Origin: Candidatus Saccharicenans sp.
Lineage (GTDB): Bacteria > Acidobacteriota > Aminicenantia > Aminicenantales > Saccharicenantaceae
Length of the DNA stretch: 64,000 nucleotides
Direction: 5' to 3'
NCBI GenBank assembly: GCA_024653215.1
Contig: JANLFU010000006.1
Span: 114,606 to 178,605 of the forward strand
A program made the translations under genes and the position numbers. Shown piece after piece: positions 17,616 to 27,321 of the stretch. Within the stretch, counting starts at the first letter, position 1. The number at the start of each line of letters is the position of its first letter. A model generated the notes under the pieces. The model saw nothing but the letters and a program-made list of their open reading frames with translations, ran no database searches and was not told the origin of the DNA.

Positions 17616-18368
17616 TCAATCCCACTTGCCCAATCCCGGACCTGCCGGGCTCAAATATTCCACCCCGTGATACCCGCCGCAGGGATCATTGTAAACGCTC
17701 TGAATAATTGCAAACGAACCCCATATTGCCGGCCCGATTTCAGTACCATCTGCCCTGTACCATTTTCCATCTTTTAATGTCGCATCAGCCGGTACCGCCA
17801 CTATTTTTTCAAACCAGGTCCACTGACATTCTTTCCCCGTGGCATCTTTGTAGGTCCCTGGTTGATGGTTGGTTAACCAGGCCCCCGATCCAATATATGA
17901 TGAATATCCATAATGTCTGTCAAGTTGTCCGTCTCCATCACAATCCATATTGCTTAACCAGGCATCGTTCCATTTCATGCTCAGTACGTCCTGACGATAA
18001 GGCCAGTACCATTTTTGCTGAACTGCTTGTATTTGTAGATCAGTATAGCCTTCTTCTTTAAGCCGGGAGAAATAGGCTTCATCATCACCTTCATACGGAG
18101 GATAACCGTCCCGGCCGAGATAGGCATTGCAATAGTAGCCGTTGAACATATGGGCCTGGTAATTATAACCAAAAGGATCAAAACCGGGTTTAATCGGAGT
18201 GCCTTCCAGATAATGACCGGCAGAGTAAACCAATAAGCCATCCTGGATTTTTGTACATCGATCAGGCCCCTGTGCTGCAATGGCGATCTCGTCCGTGAAT
18301 GTGAATAGGCTGACGAGCAAAAAGAGGATACCAAAGACCCAGAGGACAGAAAAAATTACCCTCTTCAT
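17616..18368 (-). CDS. Secreted protein of unknown function
   Basis: 250 residues with a clear signal peptide (VIFSVLWVFGILFLLVSLFTF) and mature region beginning near residue 30. It is rich in aromatic residues and glycine (GYNYQAHMFNGYYCNAYLGRDGYPP) and has paired cysteines (C38, C79, C143, C182, C231 region) that could form disulphides. An acidic DCDGDGQLD loop resembles an EF-hand or dockerin-type calcium site. ATG start at 18366-18368 behind GGGAGGGG. I do not recognise the family. Confidence 0.7.
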   Translation of the reverse strand: MKRVIFSVLWVFGILFLLVSLFTFTDEIAIAAQGPDRCTKIQDGLLVYSAGHYLEGTPIKPGFDPFGYNYQAHMFNGYYCNAYLGRDGYPPYEGDDEAYFSRLKEEGYTDLQIQAVQQKWYWPYRQDVLSMKWNDAWLSNMDCDGDGQLDRHYGYSSYIGSGAWLTNHQPGTYKDATGKECQWTWFEKIVAVPADATLKDGKWYRADGTEIGPAIWGSFAIIQSVYNDPCGGYHGVEYLSPAGPGLGKWD

Positions 18369-18401
18369 AGAAACCCCTCCCTTAAAAATCTTGCAAATTA
18401 A

Positions 18402-18430
18402 TTTAAAAGCAGAAAACTCTAGTTTGTCAA
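18402..18430 (-). promoter_or_regulatory. Sigma-70 promoter for the secreted protein at 17616
   Basis: Minus-strand TTGACA (18425-18430), 17-base spacer and TTTAAA (18402-18407), about 33 bases before the start codon. Confidence 0.6.
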
Positions 18431-18499
18431 GTCCCGTACTTAGAAATAAGACGTTTATTCCACCTTCAAATGCATTTCAATCCCGGCAATCGTGAAAGC

Positions 18500-19039
18500 T
18501 CAAAAGAATACCGAGACTCCTATCAGGAACTGGTGGTGGTTGAAGTTTTCCTTTTCCCCATCAAAGTCCAGGCGGTTGTGCAGAAAGCGGTATTCGAACC
18601 TGATGGCCGCCGAATTCCCGACCAGGTACTTGAGCCCGGCCCCGGCGTTGATGACGAAACCATTGACTTCATTATCTGCTTCCATCACATAGCCAATCTT
18701 GATCCCATTGGTAATTCCGACACCGGCCAGGAGAAAAGGCCGAAAAGAGCCAGCCGTCTTGAAATTATAAACGCCATTCAGGTTGAAGAGATAACCCAGG
18801 TCGCTATCTTCGACCTTCATCAGGAATAATTCCGGCTCGACCTCTAATCCTTTCCAGAGATAATAACCCAGCCTGAGGGGGATGGTCAGGATATCGAAGG
18901 CTTCCGTGGACTCTGAGCCCTTGACGCTGCTATAGTCAAAACCGATGCCCAGCTCCCATTTTTTGCCCTCTGGTTGAGCCGAAGCGGTCAGGGCCAGGGC
19001 CATTATGCCGATAACAATCATCACCAGAAGTTTTTTCAT
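18500..19039 (-). CDS. Outer-membrane beta-barrel protein
   Basis: 179 residues from the ATG at 19037-19039 (AAGGAG upstream; an upstream in-frame ATG is less likely). Signal peptide LLVMIVIGIMALALTASAQ, then alternating strands such as WELGIGFDYSS, IPLRLGYYLWKGLEVEPELF and NAGAGLKYLVG, ending HHQFLIGVSVFF with the terminal phenylalanine typical of outer-membrane barrels. Size fits an eight-stranded OmpA/OmpW-like barrel. No specific ligand can be proposed. Confidence 0.8.
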   Translation of the reverse strand: MKKLLVMIVIGIMALALTASAQPEGKKWELGIGFDYSSVKGSESTEAFDILTIPLRLGYYLWKGLEVEPELFLMKVEDSDLGYLFNLNGVYNFKTAGSFRPFLLAGVGITNGIKIGYVMEADNEVNGFVINAGAGLKYLVGNSAAIRFEYRFLHNRLDFDGEKENFNHHQFLIGVSVFF

Positions 19040-19092
19040 GTTTACTCCTTTTGCATAAATTTTATGGGGCACAAAAGTCCCTTCTTAAATAT

Positions 19093-19122
19093 ATCCTAAT
19101 AAAATGCGCCGGCCGATTTCAA
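19093..19122 (-). promoter_or_regulatory. Candidate promoter for the beta-barrel gene
   Basis: Minus-strand TTGAAA (19117-19122), an 18-base spacer and TAGGAT (19093-19098), about 55 bases before the ATG. Confidence 0.4.
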
Positions 19123-19289
19123 CTGGTTGAGTCGGGAGGGGTGATGTTGTGTAATTTCAGGCTATAATGCCCGGGGACCGGTATCTGACCAATCCCACAG
19201 GCGGCAGCGGGGCGCTTGACCGGACCACTTCTTAGACGTATTCTATATCCAGCAATTGGCTTCACACCTCAACTTGAAGGAGAAAATCC

Positions 19290-20315
19290 ATGGGGAAAAA
19301 AGAAGGACGTCACAGAATCCGTCTGACCGGAAGCACTGTCTTCCTTCTTGTAGCATTCCTCTACACTCTGTTGGCGGGCCAGACCCCGTCCGGGACCAGG
19401 TTGCCGAAAAATCTGTCCGGTCTTAAGGGCCCTTTTAATCTGGCTCCGGGCCGCTCCCCGGAAGTCCAGTATTACCTTCAGGAAACAAGGTTGATTCAGT
19501 TAGGCTTTGATGGGCTAAGAAGGTCAGAGGAAGTATACTCTCTGAAGCTGAAACGGGTACCGGCTAAGTTAGCTGGACAAGATGGAGATGTCTGTTCGGT
19601 GGGAGAATTTAGCCTGAAGTTTGGTGATAAAAAGTCGGTGACGGTTCCCGGGCTGGCCGGCTGGTCCTATGTCTTCAGACAGATAGTGGGTGAAACGGAT
19701 AAAAAAGGCCAGGTCTTCGGCATTCCCCATGACCGTTTCGAGAATCTTATGGCCAGCGATGGCCAGAAATTGTCCACCGTGACCGGGTATGCCGTCTATA
19801 ATAGTTTCATTGATTTCCATGGCTTCTGCGACGTTTTTGCCTGGCCGGCCGAAGGCGGCGGGATTCAGGACCTGAAGTATCCCGGTCAGTCTGTTCGTCA
19901 CGCGGCCGCTTTCACCGAGCCGCCGGTAAACCTGGGCCAGGGGATAAAGGAAGGATCTTTTTTCCGCAACGGAGAAGTACGCCTTGTTTTTAAGGGTGTG
20001 GGCCTGGCCAACGGTTCTGCCTGTGCCATAGTCGGTTTTGATTCGGGAGAAAGCACGCTTAAGATGATCATGCCGGCCCCCCAGGGCGGGGAAATCGTCA
20101 CCGTAGGCGGTTCCGAATACCTGGGTGATATCTATCTCAACCTGAAAACCGGCTGGGTGGAACTTATCCTGCTGGATGAATTCGTGGTAACAGAAACTCA
20201 GCTGCCGCCGTCTCTGGGCGGACAAAAAATGCCGGCCTATAACGTGCGCCACCTAACCATCAGAAAAATCTCCCGCGAGGAGTTCGAAAAGAAATTGGGA
20301 AACCCTGGCCGGTGA
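19290..20315 (+). CDS. Secreted protein of unknown function
   Basis: 341 residues, ATG at 19290 behind GAAGGAG. A hydrophobic segment (STVFLLVAFLYTLLAG, residues 15-30) acts as signal peptide or anchor; the remainder is beta-rich with no motif that I recognise (PGRSPEVQYYLQETR, FIDFHGFCDVFAWP, GSACAIVGFDSGESTLKM). It lies 12 bases upstream of a START-like lipid-binding-fold protein, so the two are probably co-expressed. No function is proposed. Confidence 0.7.
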   Translation: MGKKEGRHRIRLTGSTVFLLVAFLYTLLAGQTPSGTRLPKNLSGLKGPFNLAPGRSPEVQYYLQETRLIQLGFDGLRRSEEVYSLKLKRVPAKLAGQDGDVCSVGEFSLKFGDKKSVTVPGLAGWSYVFRQIVGETDKKGQVFGIPHDRFENLMASDGQKLSTVTGYAVYNSFIDFHGFCDVFAWPAEGGGIQDLKYPGQSVRHAAAFTEPPVNLGQGIKEGSFFRNGEVRLVFKGVGLANGSACAIVGFDSGESTLKMIMPAPQGGEIVTVGGSEYLGDIYLNLKTGWVELILLDEFVVTETQLPPSLGGQKMPAYNVRHLTIRKISREEFEKKLGNPGR

Positions 20316-20327
20316 CAGGTAGCTGGC

Positions 20328-21086
20328 ATGGTCGGAGGATTTGGTTTCCTCGAAAAGTTAGGACGCGTTAGGATGCGGGTTGCCGAGAATGGGCTGGTTA
20401 CTCTGGCGATTATCCTGGCTACCTTTATTGTCCTCTGGCAACCGGCAAGAGCGACTTTCTGCAATCGCTCTTATGAAGAAGACCCCGGTGGCCGGAGACT
20501 GCAGTCTGCCGGGAGTCTCCGGCAAGACTGGGCCATACCTGATTATGGGCCGGATGGACTTAAAGGCCTGACCGAAGAGCAGAAGAAAAAAATCCTATCG
20601 GGCGAGGTGGTGCTGGTTTCTTCCCACGAGGGGGTGCCAGAGGGCAAAAGCATAATTTCGGCTGCCCTGGTCTTTGAGGTCCCCGTGGAACGGGCCTGGG
20701 CGATTCTCTCTGCTCCCGAGCTTCAGGCCGAGTACCTTGAAGAAATCGAAGAGCTGAAAACCGTGGAGCAGGGGCCCGGTTTTAACCGGATGTTCTTCCT
20801 GGTAAAGGTGATGGGTCAGAAAGTCCGGTATACGGTCATTCATCATTTCTGGCCTGACCAGTTCTACCTGTGGTGGGAACTCGACCGCAGCCAGCCACAT
20901 GACTTGAAAGATTTGTATGGCTTCTGGAAGCTGTTCAGGTACGATGAGCGAAGAACGGTTGCCCGTTATGGAACGTTCGTCAGGCCCGCCTTCCCGGTTC
21001 CGGCTTTTCTCCGCAACTGGCTATCCAGGAGCAATGTCCGCCATTCCCTGGCCACGGTCAAGAATTACGTGGAAGGAAGAAAATAA
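20328..21086 (+). CDS. SRPBCC/START-fold protein, exported
   Basis: 252 residues in the longest form; an internal ATG at 20373 (MRVAENG) with AGGA upstream would also give a good signal peptide (LVTLAIILATFIVLWQPARA) and may be the true start. Residues about 100-245 look like an SRPBCC/polyketide-cyclase-like domain: ALVFEVPVERAWAILSAPE, YLEEIEELKTVEQGPGF, QKVRYTVIHHFWPDQFYLWWEL and the final long helix VRHSLATVKNYVEG. Such folds bind lipids or other hydrophobic ligands. It pairs with the preceding secreted protein. Confidence 0.75.
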   Translation: MVGGFGFLEKLGRVRMRVAENGLVTLAIILATFIVLWQPARATFCNRSYEEDPGGRRLQSAGSLRQDWAIPDYGPDGLKGLTEEQKKKILSGEVVLVSSHEGVPEGKSIISAALVFEVPVERAWAILSAPELQAEYLEEIEELKTVEQGPGFNRMFFLVKVMGQKVRYTVIHHFWPDQFYLWWELDRSQPHDLKDLYGFWKLFRYDERRTVARYGTFVRPAFPVPAFLRNWLSRSNVRHSLATVKNYVEGRK

Positions 21087-21151
21087 TAAGATCGGGGTTT
21101 CAGTAACCCATTTCCGGGATAGGATGAGTGGGGGGAGGACGATCCCGGTCG

Positions 21152-21180
21152 TTGACACCCGGAAGCGGTTGTCTTAAGCT
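21152..21180 (+). promoter_or_regulatory. Candidate promoter for the DUF4382 gene
   Basis: Perfect TTGACA (21152-21157), 17-base spacer and a weak TAAGCT (21175-21180), ending 23 bases before the ATG. Confidence 0.4.
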
Positions 21181-21203
21181 TAAGGTAGGCAGGGAGGTTA
21201 TCC

Positions 21204-21704
21204 ATGAAGAAGACAATTCTGGTATTGACGGGGATTCTTCTTATAATTCAGTTTGGCTGTTCTCCGAAAAGCTCCTCGAACTTTGAACTCTATCTGACCG
21301 ATGCTCCCCTTGAGGGCCTGGAACATTTTTATGTCACCATCAGCCAGATATACTTAAGGCTGGAGGATGGCACCTGGACTGATAATCTCCTGAGTGAACC
21401 CAAAACTTATGACCTGCTTTTGCTAAGAAACAGGGAAGAGAAGGTCTGCCAGGCCGACCTGCCGCCGGGAACCTATACCGGTATAAAGCTGGTTCTCACC
21501 AATGCCGAGATTGTGGTTAATGGACGCAGTTTCCAGATAAGTATCAATCCGCCGCTGACCATAACCGTTCCCGTTAACTTCACCGTTCTTGAAGATGGGA
21601 CGGTAAAGGTGACCCTGGACTTTGACGCCGCCCAATCCGCGGTTCAGGAAGGCAGCGGTTACCGGTTAGTGCCCAGTATCGTGGTTAAGAGGATAAGCTA
21701 TTGA
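21204..21704 (+). CDS. DUF4382-type lipoprotein
   Basis: 166 residues. A lipoprotein signal (TILVLTGILLIIQFGC, lipid Cys at residue 19) is followed by a DUF4382-like domain: FELYLTDAPLEGLEHFYVTISQIYL, then LPPGTYTGIKLVLTNAEIVVNG and a C-terminal strand GYRLVPSIVVKRI. Members are bacterial surface lipoproteins of unknown role with a prealbumin-like beta fold. ATG at 21204 behind GGGAGG. Confidence 0.85.
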   Translation: MKKTILVLTGILLIIQFGCSPKSSSNFELYLTDAPLEGLEHFYVTISQIYLRLEDGTWTDNLLSEPKTYDLLLLRNREEKVCQADLPPGTYTGIKLVLTNAEIVVNGRSFQISINPPLTITVPVNFTVLEDGTVKVTLDFDAAQSAVQEGSGYRLVPSIVVKRISY

Positions 21705-21751
21705 TTTTTAGGGAATTCAGAGTAGCGTGCAGCTCAAATCGGAAAGATTAA

Positions 21752-23065
21752 TTGCGGGCAATATTCTGGTTTAAGAGAGACTTAAGGCTGAGGGACAACC
21801 GCGGCCTTTATGAGCTATCTTCCCTGCCTGCCGAAATAATTCCAATCTTTATACTTGACGAGCGACTGCTGTCCAGCCTGAATGGCCCGGCTTCCAGAAC
21901 CGGCTTTCTGCTGGCCGCTCTGGAGCGGCTGGAGGCCGAGCTCCGGGCCAAGGGCAGCCGGCTCTATTGCTTTTATGGGCGGCCCGAAGAAGTCCTGGCC
22001 AGGCTTATTGCGCAGATTAAACCCGAGGCCCTTTACACCAACCGCAGCTATTCCTGGACTGGAGAGAAGGTCCAGAAGAAGGTGGAAGCCCTGTGCCGGA
22101 AGACGGGAGTTGAGTTCAGGGACTTCAATGATTCCCTGCTGGTTGCACCCGAAAAGATTGAAGCCCGAAAAGTCTTCAGCCCGTTTTTCAGGCTGTGGAG
22201 CTCGACCCTGCAGTCTGAGGACTTATCGATAAAGCCGGAGCCGTCCCGTCTTAAAACGCCAGTGCTTCGATTACCCACGCTGGCCGAGACCGCCAGGTTA
22301 ATCGCTCACGAACCCAATGGCTACTGGCAGCCAGATTATGCCGGGCGGCGGCTCAGGCAATATGATTTCCGCGGCTACGATGCAGGACGGAACAGGCTGG
22401 ACGAAGATGGCACCAGCCGCCTGTCGGTGGCCATCAGGTTTGGCCTGGTGTCAATAAGAGAAGTGCTGGCCGCGGCGCGGAAGCAACTGCAAGTGGACAG
22501 CCAGTTTGTCAAGGAACTGGCCTGGCGGGAGTTCTGGTACCACATCCGTCACCATTTTCCCTGGACCGAGAAGCTGGAATTCCAGGAGAAACGCCGGGGG
22601 CTGAGATGGCTCAACCGCGATGAGGACATCAGGGCGATGGAGGAAGCCCGCACCGGCTATCCCATAATTGACGCCGCCATAAACCAGCTCAAGCAGGAAG
22701 GCTGGATGCACAACCGGGCCAGGTTGATAGTGGCTTCGTTCCTGACCAAGGACCTGCTTATAGACTGGAGGATAGGGGAGAAGCTATTCAAGAAGTATCT
22801 TCTCGATTATGACGAGGTGGTCAACACCGGCAACTGGCAGTGGTCGGCCTCGGTCGGAGCCGACCCGCGGCCCCTGCGGATGTTCAATCCGCAGCTTCAG
22901 TCCGAAAAATATGACCCGGAATGCCGCTACATTAAAAAATATGTTCCCGAACTCAAAAGGGTTGATTGCCGGGCCATTCTGACCCTGAACCTGCCTGAGT
23001 ATCATTCACCCATCGTGGACCACCGGTCTGCGGCCATCAGGGTTAAACAGGTTTATCTGAGGTGA
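21752..23065 (+). CDS. phr: Deoxyribodipyrimidine photolyase
   Basis: 437 residues. The DNA photolyase N-terminal domain (AIFWFKRDLRLRDN, antenna-binding Rossmann fold) is followed by the FAD-binding C-terminal domain with KELAWREFWYHI, YPIIDAAINQLKQEGWMHNR and the FAD/lesion-site motif NTGNWQWSASVGADPRP. It repairs cyclobutane pyrimidine dimers using light. The start is TTG at 21752 with GGAAAG upstream. A light-dependent enzyme in this otherwise heterotrophic segment suggests at least occasional exposure to light. Confidence 0.93.
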   Translation: MRAIFWFKRDLRLRDNRGLYELSSLPAEIIPIFILDERLLSSLNGPASRTGFLLAALERLEAELRAKGSRLYCFYGRPEEVLARLIAQIKPEALYTNRSYSWTGEKVQKKVEALCRKTGVEFRDFNDSLLVAPEKIEARKVFSPFFRLWSSTLQSEDLSIKPEPSRLKTPVLRLPTLAETARLIAHEPNGYWQPDYAGRRLRQYDFRGYDAGRNRLDEDGTSRLSVAIRFGLVSIREVLAAARKQLQVDSQFVKELAWREFWYHIRHHFPWTEKLEFQEKRRGLRWLNRDEDIRAMEEARTGYPIIDAAINQLKQEGWMHNRARLIVASFLTKDLLIDWRIGEKLFKKYLLDYDEVVNTGNWQWSASVGADPRPLRMFNPQLQSEKYDPECRYIKKYVPELKRVDCRAILTLNLPEYHSPIVDHRSAAIRVKQVYLR

Positions 23066-23314
23066 GGCCCCGGCTTTAAAAGGTCGCGGGGTATTCTCAA
23101 TGGTGTATCAAGATGAGATTATCGAAAAGACTCCATCAATGACCAAAATTGAAGGAGAATTGTCCCCCTTGTGATAATGGATTTTATTTTAGATCAGTGG
23201 ACCGGCTGGCCGTTTCTCCAGAAAAATCAGGTCCTAATAATAGCACAGCTCTCCCTTTATTTTTAGACTTGTCTTGCCAAGAGTTTTCTGTATCTTCCTT
23301 TTTCCTTATCCTTT

Positions 23315-26300
23315 TTACAGGTCCAGGAGCTTGATGGTCTCGGCATAGACCAGCCTTTTGTACTTCTTGTGGGTTACCGCAGCCACGGTCCGGGCGGTCT
23401 TGTCCACCTCGTCCGTGTCAAATAACTCGTATTCCCTGACCGCGATCCTGTAATCCTGAATTTTTAGACCGGAAGGGAGCTTGAGCGTTCCCTGCCAGAT
23501 GAAAGAACCGACCTCGCTCGCCCCGGCCCTTTGCGGTTTAAGGATGACGGCGGCGTCTTTGACCGGCTCCCAGCCCAGCTCGTCAGGCAGGTTGGGTTTC
23601 TTGTTTTCCAGGACGGCTTCCACCTCTCCGGGCCCGCTTCCGGCATAACCCTGGATGTAGGAAACGCCGGAGAGGGTTATGGTAATATCGCTCAGCTTGG
23701 AAGGATTGAAGGAGACCGAGAGAGTCCTTTCCGGCAGTATCTGGGCGAAATTGGCCACCACCACCTGGGAAAGGTGGGCTCCCGGCACTGAATTGGGCTG
23801 GAACCTGGCCAGGGCCAGCCTGATGAACGGGAAGTAAGCCTGGCCGGAGTCGAGCTCCAGGTCGCAGAACCATAGCTGCCTTTCTTCATCGTATTCAACC
23901 TGGTGACCGACGGCGATGAATTTCTTATCGTCCGGCATTTCCAGCAGGGGCAATTCTCCCATAATTTCCACGGCTGAAGGAAAAGCATCGGGCAGCGGAT
24001 ATTCGGGAGGAGCTACCGGTCCCGACCGCCAGATGGGGTCGGCTCCCCACATGGTGACGTAGGGCTTGTATTTTTCGGCCACCGGCGGGACGCTGACCTG
24101 GAGACCAGCGGCCACAGTTTTTCTCTGGACCTGGGGTTGGATATTTTTAGAAGCCAGGGTAGATCCAGTAGCGATTGTAGGGGCGGCGGTAGGTTTTTTC
24201 GGGGTAACGGTGAGACCCGGGGGCAGGATTACGGCCAGCAGCTCGCCTTCACCTGTTGAATACCACGGTCTTTCCAAGTAGATGCGGAGGCCGCTTCTCC
24301 TGACACTGGTAATCTGTGAGCCTTTCTTGCTGCGTTCCCATTTAAAAGAAGGTACCACGTAGACAACCTTGGGCATGGCCGGGGGCGCCGTGTTCAGCAC
24401 CTTAACTTCTACCGGGTCGCTCGTCCTGGTGTATCCGGTCTCTTCGGGCAGCTCGTTTGAAGGAAATTGCTCCATGTACCTGGTGGTGGTGACCAGCCGG
24501 TAATTTACCCTTCTGAACTTGGTATCGCCAAATTCATGGCGGAAGACTGGCGTTTGCGTAGCTTTGACCATGGCCACGGTGGCTGCCCTGGTTTGAAGTT
24601 GAGCTGCTCCAGGTTGCAGTGCGTCCTTTCCGGGCTCTGGCCTTGGAGTCAGGGTCAGCGAGGTCATGACCGGTTCTATTTTGAATTCCAGCACGTGAGC
24701 CTTACCATCCAGAACTCGTGGCCCGGGCTCATTAAGATAATCCACCGGTTCTTTCCAGTCGGCCAGGAGCTCGGCCTTGGAAGTGCTCTGGCCGTGCAGC
24801 TCAAACTCTCCGTAGAGAACTGCCGAGGTCTGGCCCAGGCTTCTCTGAGCTTCCAGTGACTTGTTGATTGGTTTGCCCACCGGCTGCAGCGTGGCATGCA
24901 TCAGGGTAATTTCCCGGAACGGGGTCATCAGCCAGTTGCGGCCCTGGAGCGAGAGGGTCCTGACTTTAGTCAGGTCAATCCGCGGTGGCTGCAGGGTCTT
25001 CAGGACCTGGACCTGGCCTTCGGGCAGACCCCTTGGTGGCTGCATAACCTTCTGGGGGATTATCCTGTCTGGCTTTTCCAGCCAGCGGTATAGTCCCTGG
25101 ATGGGCAGGAATCTTTCCGGAAAATAACAGCTCAGGCGCAGGGTAACCGATTCGCCTTTTTTCAGATAGACGGTCAGAAGGCGCGCTGAGTTATCCCAGC
25201 GGGCCGGCTGGCTGCCTTCCTGGAGCCTGATCCTGAAGGGGCGGAAATCCGGCCAGTCGCCTGAAAATTCAATCAGCATCGGGTCGGGTGCTCCGTAAGG
25301 CAGTCCACGAATACAGGCCCCCCGGGCCCACGGGTCTGGAAAGTAGGGCAGTTCAACCTGCTCACCGGGCTCCATTTCCTTGAATTGGCCGCCGTCTCTC
25401 TGGCAGATCAGGGAATAGACTTCGGGCTTCAAGCCGGCTGGGCCGTCAAACATCCCGTGAAACTCTGAGTCCAGCTGGGAGATTTTGGGTGGAGCCACGT
25501 GGCGGTCAGAAACCTGGTCGGTAGGAACGTTATCTTTCTCGATGGATTCGTTGAAGCTCTTGATGACCAGATGGTCAACATTCTCCCCGCTTTTAGGCTC
25601 TTCCCTGGGAATTATTTGCGGGGAGGGTACCGGGTCGAACCGGGAGAAGATGAAAGGCTGCCTGGAAGGCGCGGGAATGGCGCAGCTGTCATCCGGATTT
25701 TCCAGGGGCTGGCTGTTTCCGGCCAGGTCCACGGCTCTTGCCCGCAGCCGGTAGCCGACTCCATACCGCAGTCGCGGCAGCGAACCCGGTTTTGGCCTGA
25801 ACCTCGTTTCCAGCAGGAAATCTGTCATGGCCTTGTTTTCGATGGCTTGGGGGGTGTCGTTAGGGTCAATCGTTTTCCCCGGGCGGGGAGCCACCAGGCT
25901 CCAGCCGTCCCAGTGGAAAAGGGATTCATGAGCAAAGATGTCGTCCGATGATTCATCTGCCGATTGAGTTACTGCCGGAGAAATAAAACCCTCGTCTTCC
26001 AGGGTCAACTCGCGGTCTATCCTGAGAAACCTGTATGTCCCGATACGCTGGCAGAGGGACCGCCACTTCCCGGACTTCTCGTCCCAGACATCGACCCGGT
26101 AGCCCTGGATCAAGTCCTCAGCATACAGGGTTAATTCCCTTCGGCGCACCAGGTCATTATTGAGTTCCACGGCTCTTACCAGAACTTCGGCAATGTTCCT
26201 GGCCTGCTCGTTTCTCACCACACCCAGGCCGCTCGAGCGCAGGGCCGGAAGCTCGGCTTTGTCTTTGGTCTCGGCCGTATCGGCCAGCTCGGCTGTTTTC

Positions 26301-27307
26301 AGGGCGACGGCATCGACGTCCAGCTGAACCAGGTCATATTGCTCTTCGTCGGCCAGGTTAAGGAAGCCTTTGACCACCTCCGGCGGTCTCTTGTTAGAAG
26401 CGGCTTCGAAAATGGCCCGGGCCGGGTCAAAATTGTAAGCGGTGCGGGGCGTTTCATCGTTGCGGCCCTGGGGCACGATTTTAATCCAGCCGCTGGCCGG
26501 GAAGTCTGGTGGGATGTCCATTTCAAAATCTATGGCCAGCCCCAGCAGTCTCATCAGGGCCGGGTAATTGGTTATGAAGGCCAGTGCCTGGTGAAAGTCT
26601 ATTTCCGGCTTGGTGATCGGCACCTTCTTAACAATCGGTCGTTTGGTCCTGGGGTCAACGGTTATCTTGTTTTTAGGTTTGTAGAAATCGCGCAACAAAA
26701 AGAAATCCTTTGGCGGCTGGGGCAGGGGAGTAACCTGGACAGCTCTGAATTTCTGGCTTTCGGCCTCGCGCCTGACCGACTGGGCCATAACCTGCTGGGT
26801 GGTCCTGAGCTGGACGGTCCGGGCCAGGCGGGCCTCGGTTATGGGCTTTAGGCGGATCTGGGCCAGTCCATCGGTGTGGAAAACCTTTTCCATCGGCGGC
26901 GGTTCTTCCGGCGATTCTGCAGCCACGTAAAGATAGGTGGAGGCAACAAAGGTCATTACGTTCTTTACCGGGTAGGAGACCACCAGGTTCTTGCTGAGGT
27001 CGGCCATCTTGAAGTTGAAGACCGGGGCTTCGGGCTTGAAGATGGCCTGCCAGAGTTCAGGGTCAGGGTCCGGAGAGATTCTCTTGATCTCAACGGGCGC
27101 CGGCGTCTTTCTCTTATCGTAGGTCACTCCGAAATTTATGGCCCTGACAGTTTCCGGCCAGCTGAGGATTTCCGGGAACAGGTTCAGGCTGGGGGTTTTA
27201 CCACCGGAACCATCTTCCAGGCGTATGGAGACTGCGGCCGAAAATCGAAGCTTACCGTCCTTGATTCCGTTGGGACACAGGGTCCACATCACGGTTGATT
27301 TAGCCAT
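23315..27307 (-). CDS. Giant protein of unknown function, partner of the Tat-exported neighbour
   Basis: 1330 residues, ATG at 27305-27307 behind AAGGAAGGA. No signal peptide or membrane helix is visible. The chain is beta-rich and proline-rich; one stretch near residue 525 (GYRLRARAVDLAGNSQPL) resembles an FN3-like strand pair, and short cysteine-containing segments (YSLICQRDGG, GACIRGLPYG) occur mid-chain. I do not recognise a family. It begins 14 bases after the stop of the Tat-signal-bearing 1112-residue protein, so the two are one operon and probably one complex or secreted assembly. A cytoplasmic partner, or export by the partner's Tat signal, are both possible. Confidence 0.75.
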   Translation of the reverse strand: MAKSTVMWTLCPNGIKDGKLRFSAAVSIRLEDGSGGKTPSLNLFPEILSWPETVRAINFGVTYDKRKTPAPVEIKRISPDPDPELWQAIFKPEAPVFNFKMADLSKNLVVSYPVKNVMTFVASTYLYVAAESPEEPPPMEKVFHTDGLAQIRLKPITEARLARTVQLRTTQQVMAQSVRREAESQKFRAVQVTPLPQPPKDFFLLRDFYKPKNKITVDPRTKRPIVKKVPITKPEIDFHQALAFITNYPALMRLLGLAIDFEMDIPPDFPASGWIKIVPQGRNDETPRTAYNFDPARAIFEAASNKRPPEVVKGFLNLADEEQYDLVQLDVDAVALKTAELADTAETKDKAELPALRSSGLGVVRNEQARNIAEVLVRAVELNNDLVRRRELTLYAEDLIQGYRVDVWDEKSGKWRSLCQRIGTYRFLRIDRELTLEDEGFISPAVTQSADESSDDIFAHESLFHWDGWSLVAPRPGKTIDPNDTPQAIENKAMTDFLLETRFRPKPGSLPRLRYGVGYRLRARAVDLAGNSQPLENPDDSCAIPAPSRQPFIFSRFDPVPSPQIIPREEPKSGENVDHLVIKSFNESIEKDNVPTDQVSDRHVAPPKISQLDSEFHGMFDGPAGLKPEVYSLICQRDGGQFKEMEPGEQVELPYFPDPWARGACIRGLPYGAPDPMLIEFSGDWPDFRPFRIRLQEGSQPARWDNSARLLTVYLKKGESVTLRLSCYFPERFLPIQGLYRWLEKPDRIIPQKVMQPPRGLPEGQVQVLKTLQPPRIDLTKVRTLSLQGRNWLMTPFREITLMHATLQPVGKPINKSLEAQRSLGQTSAVLYGEFELHGQSTSKAELLADWKEPVDYLNEPGPRVLDGKAHVLEFKIEPVMTSLTLTPRPEPGKDALQPGAAQLQTRAATVAMVKATQTPVFRHEFGDTKFRRVNYRLVTTTRYMEQFPSNELPEETGYTRTSDPVEVKVLNTAPPAMPKVVYVVPSFKWERSKKGSQITSVRRSGLRIYLERPWYSTGEGELLAVILPPGLTVTPKKPTAAPTIATGSTLASKNIQPQVQRKTVAAGLQVSVPPVAEKYKPYVTMWGADPIWRSGPVAPPEYPLPDAFPSAVEIMGELPLLEMPDDKKFIAVGHQVEYDEERQLWFCDLELDSGQAYFPFIRLALARFQPNSVPGAHLSQVVVANFAQILPERTLSVSFNPSKLSDITITLSGVSYIQGYAGSGPGEVEAVLENKKPNLPDELGWEPVKDAAVILKPQRAGASEVGSFIWQGTLKLPSGLKIQDYRIAVREYELFDTDEVDKTARTVAAVTHKKYKRLVYAETIKLLDL

Positions 27308-27321
27308 GGTGGTCCTTCCTT

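Noticed and set aside
23149..23334. 61-codon plus-strand frame between phr and the giant gene
   Set aside because: It overlaps the end of the 1330-residue gene and lacks a ribosome-binding site or known motif.
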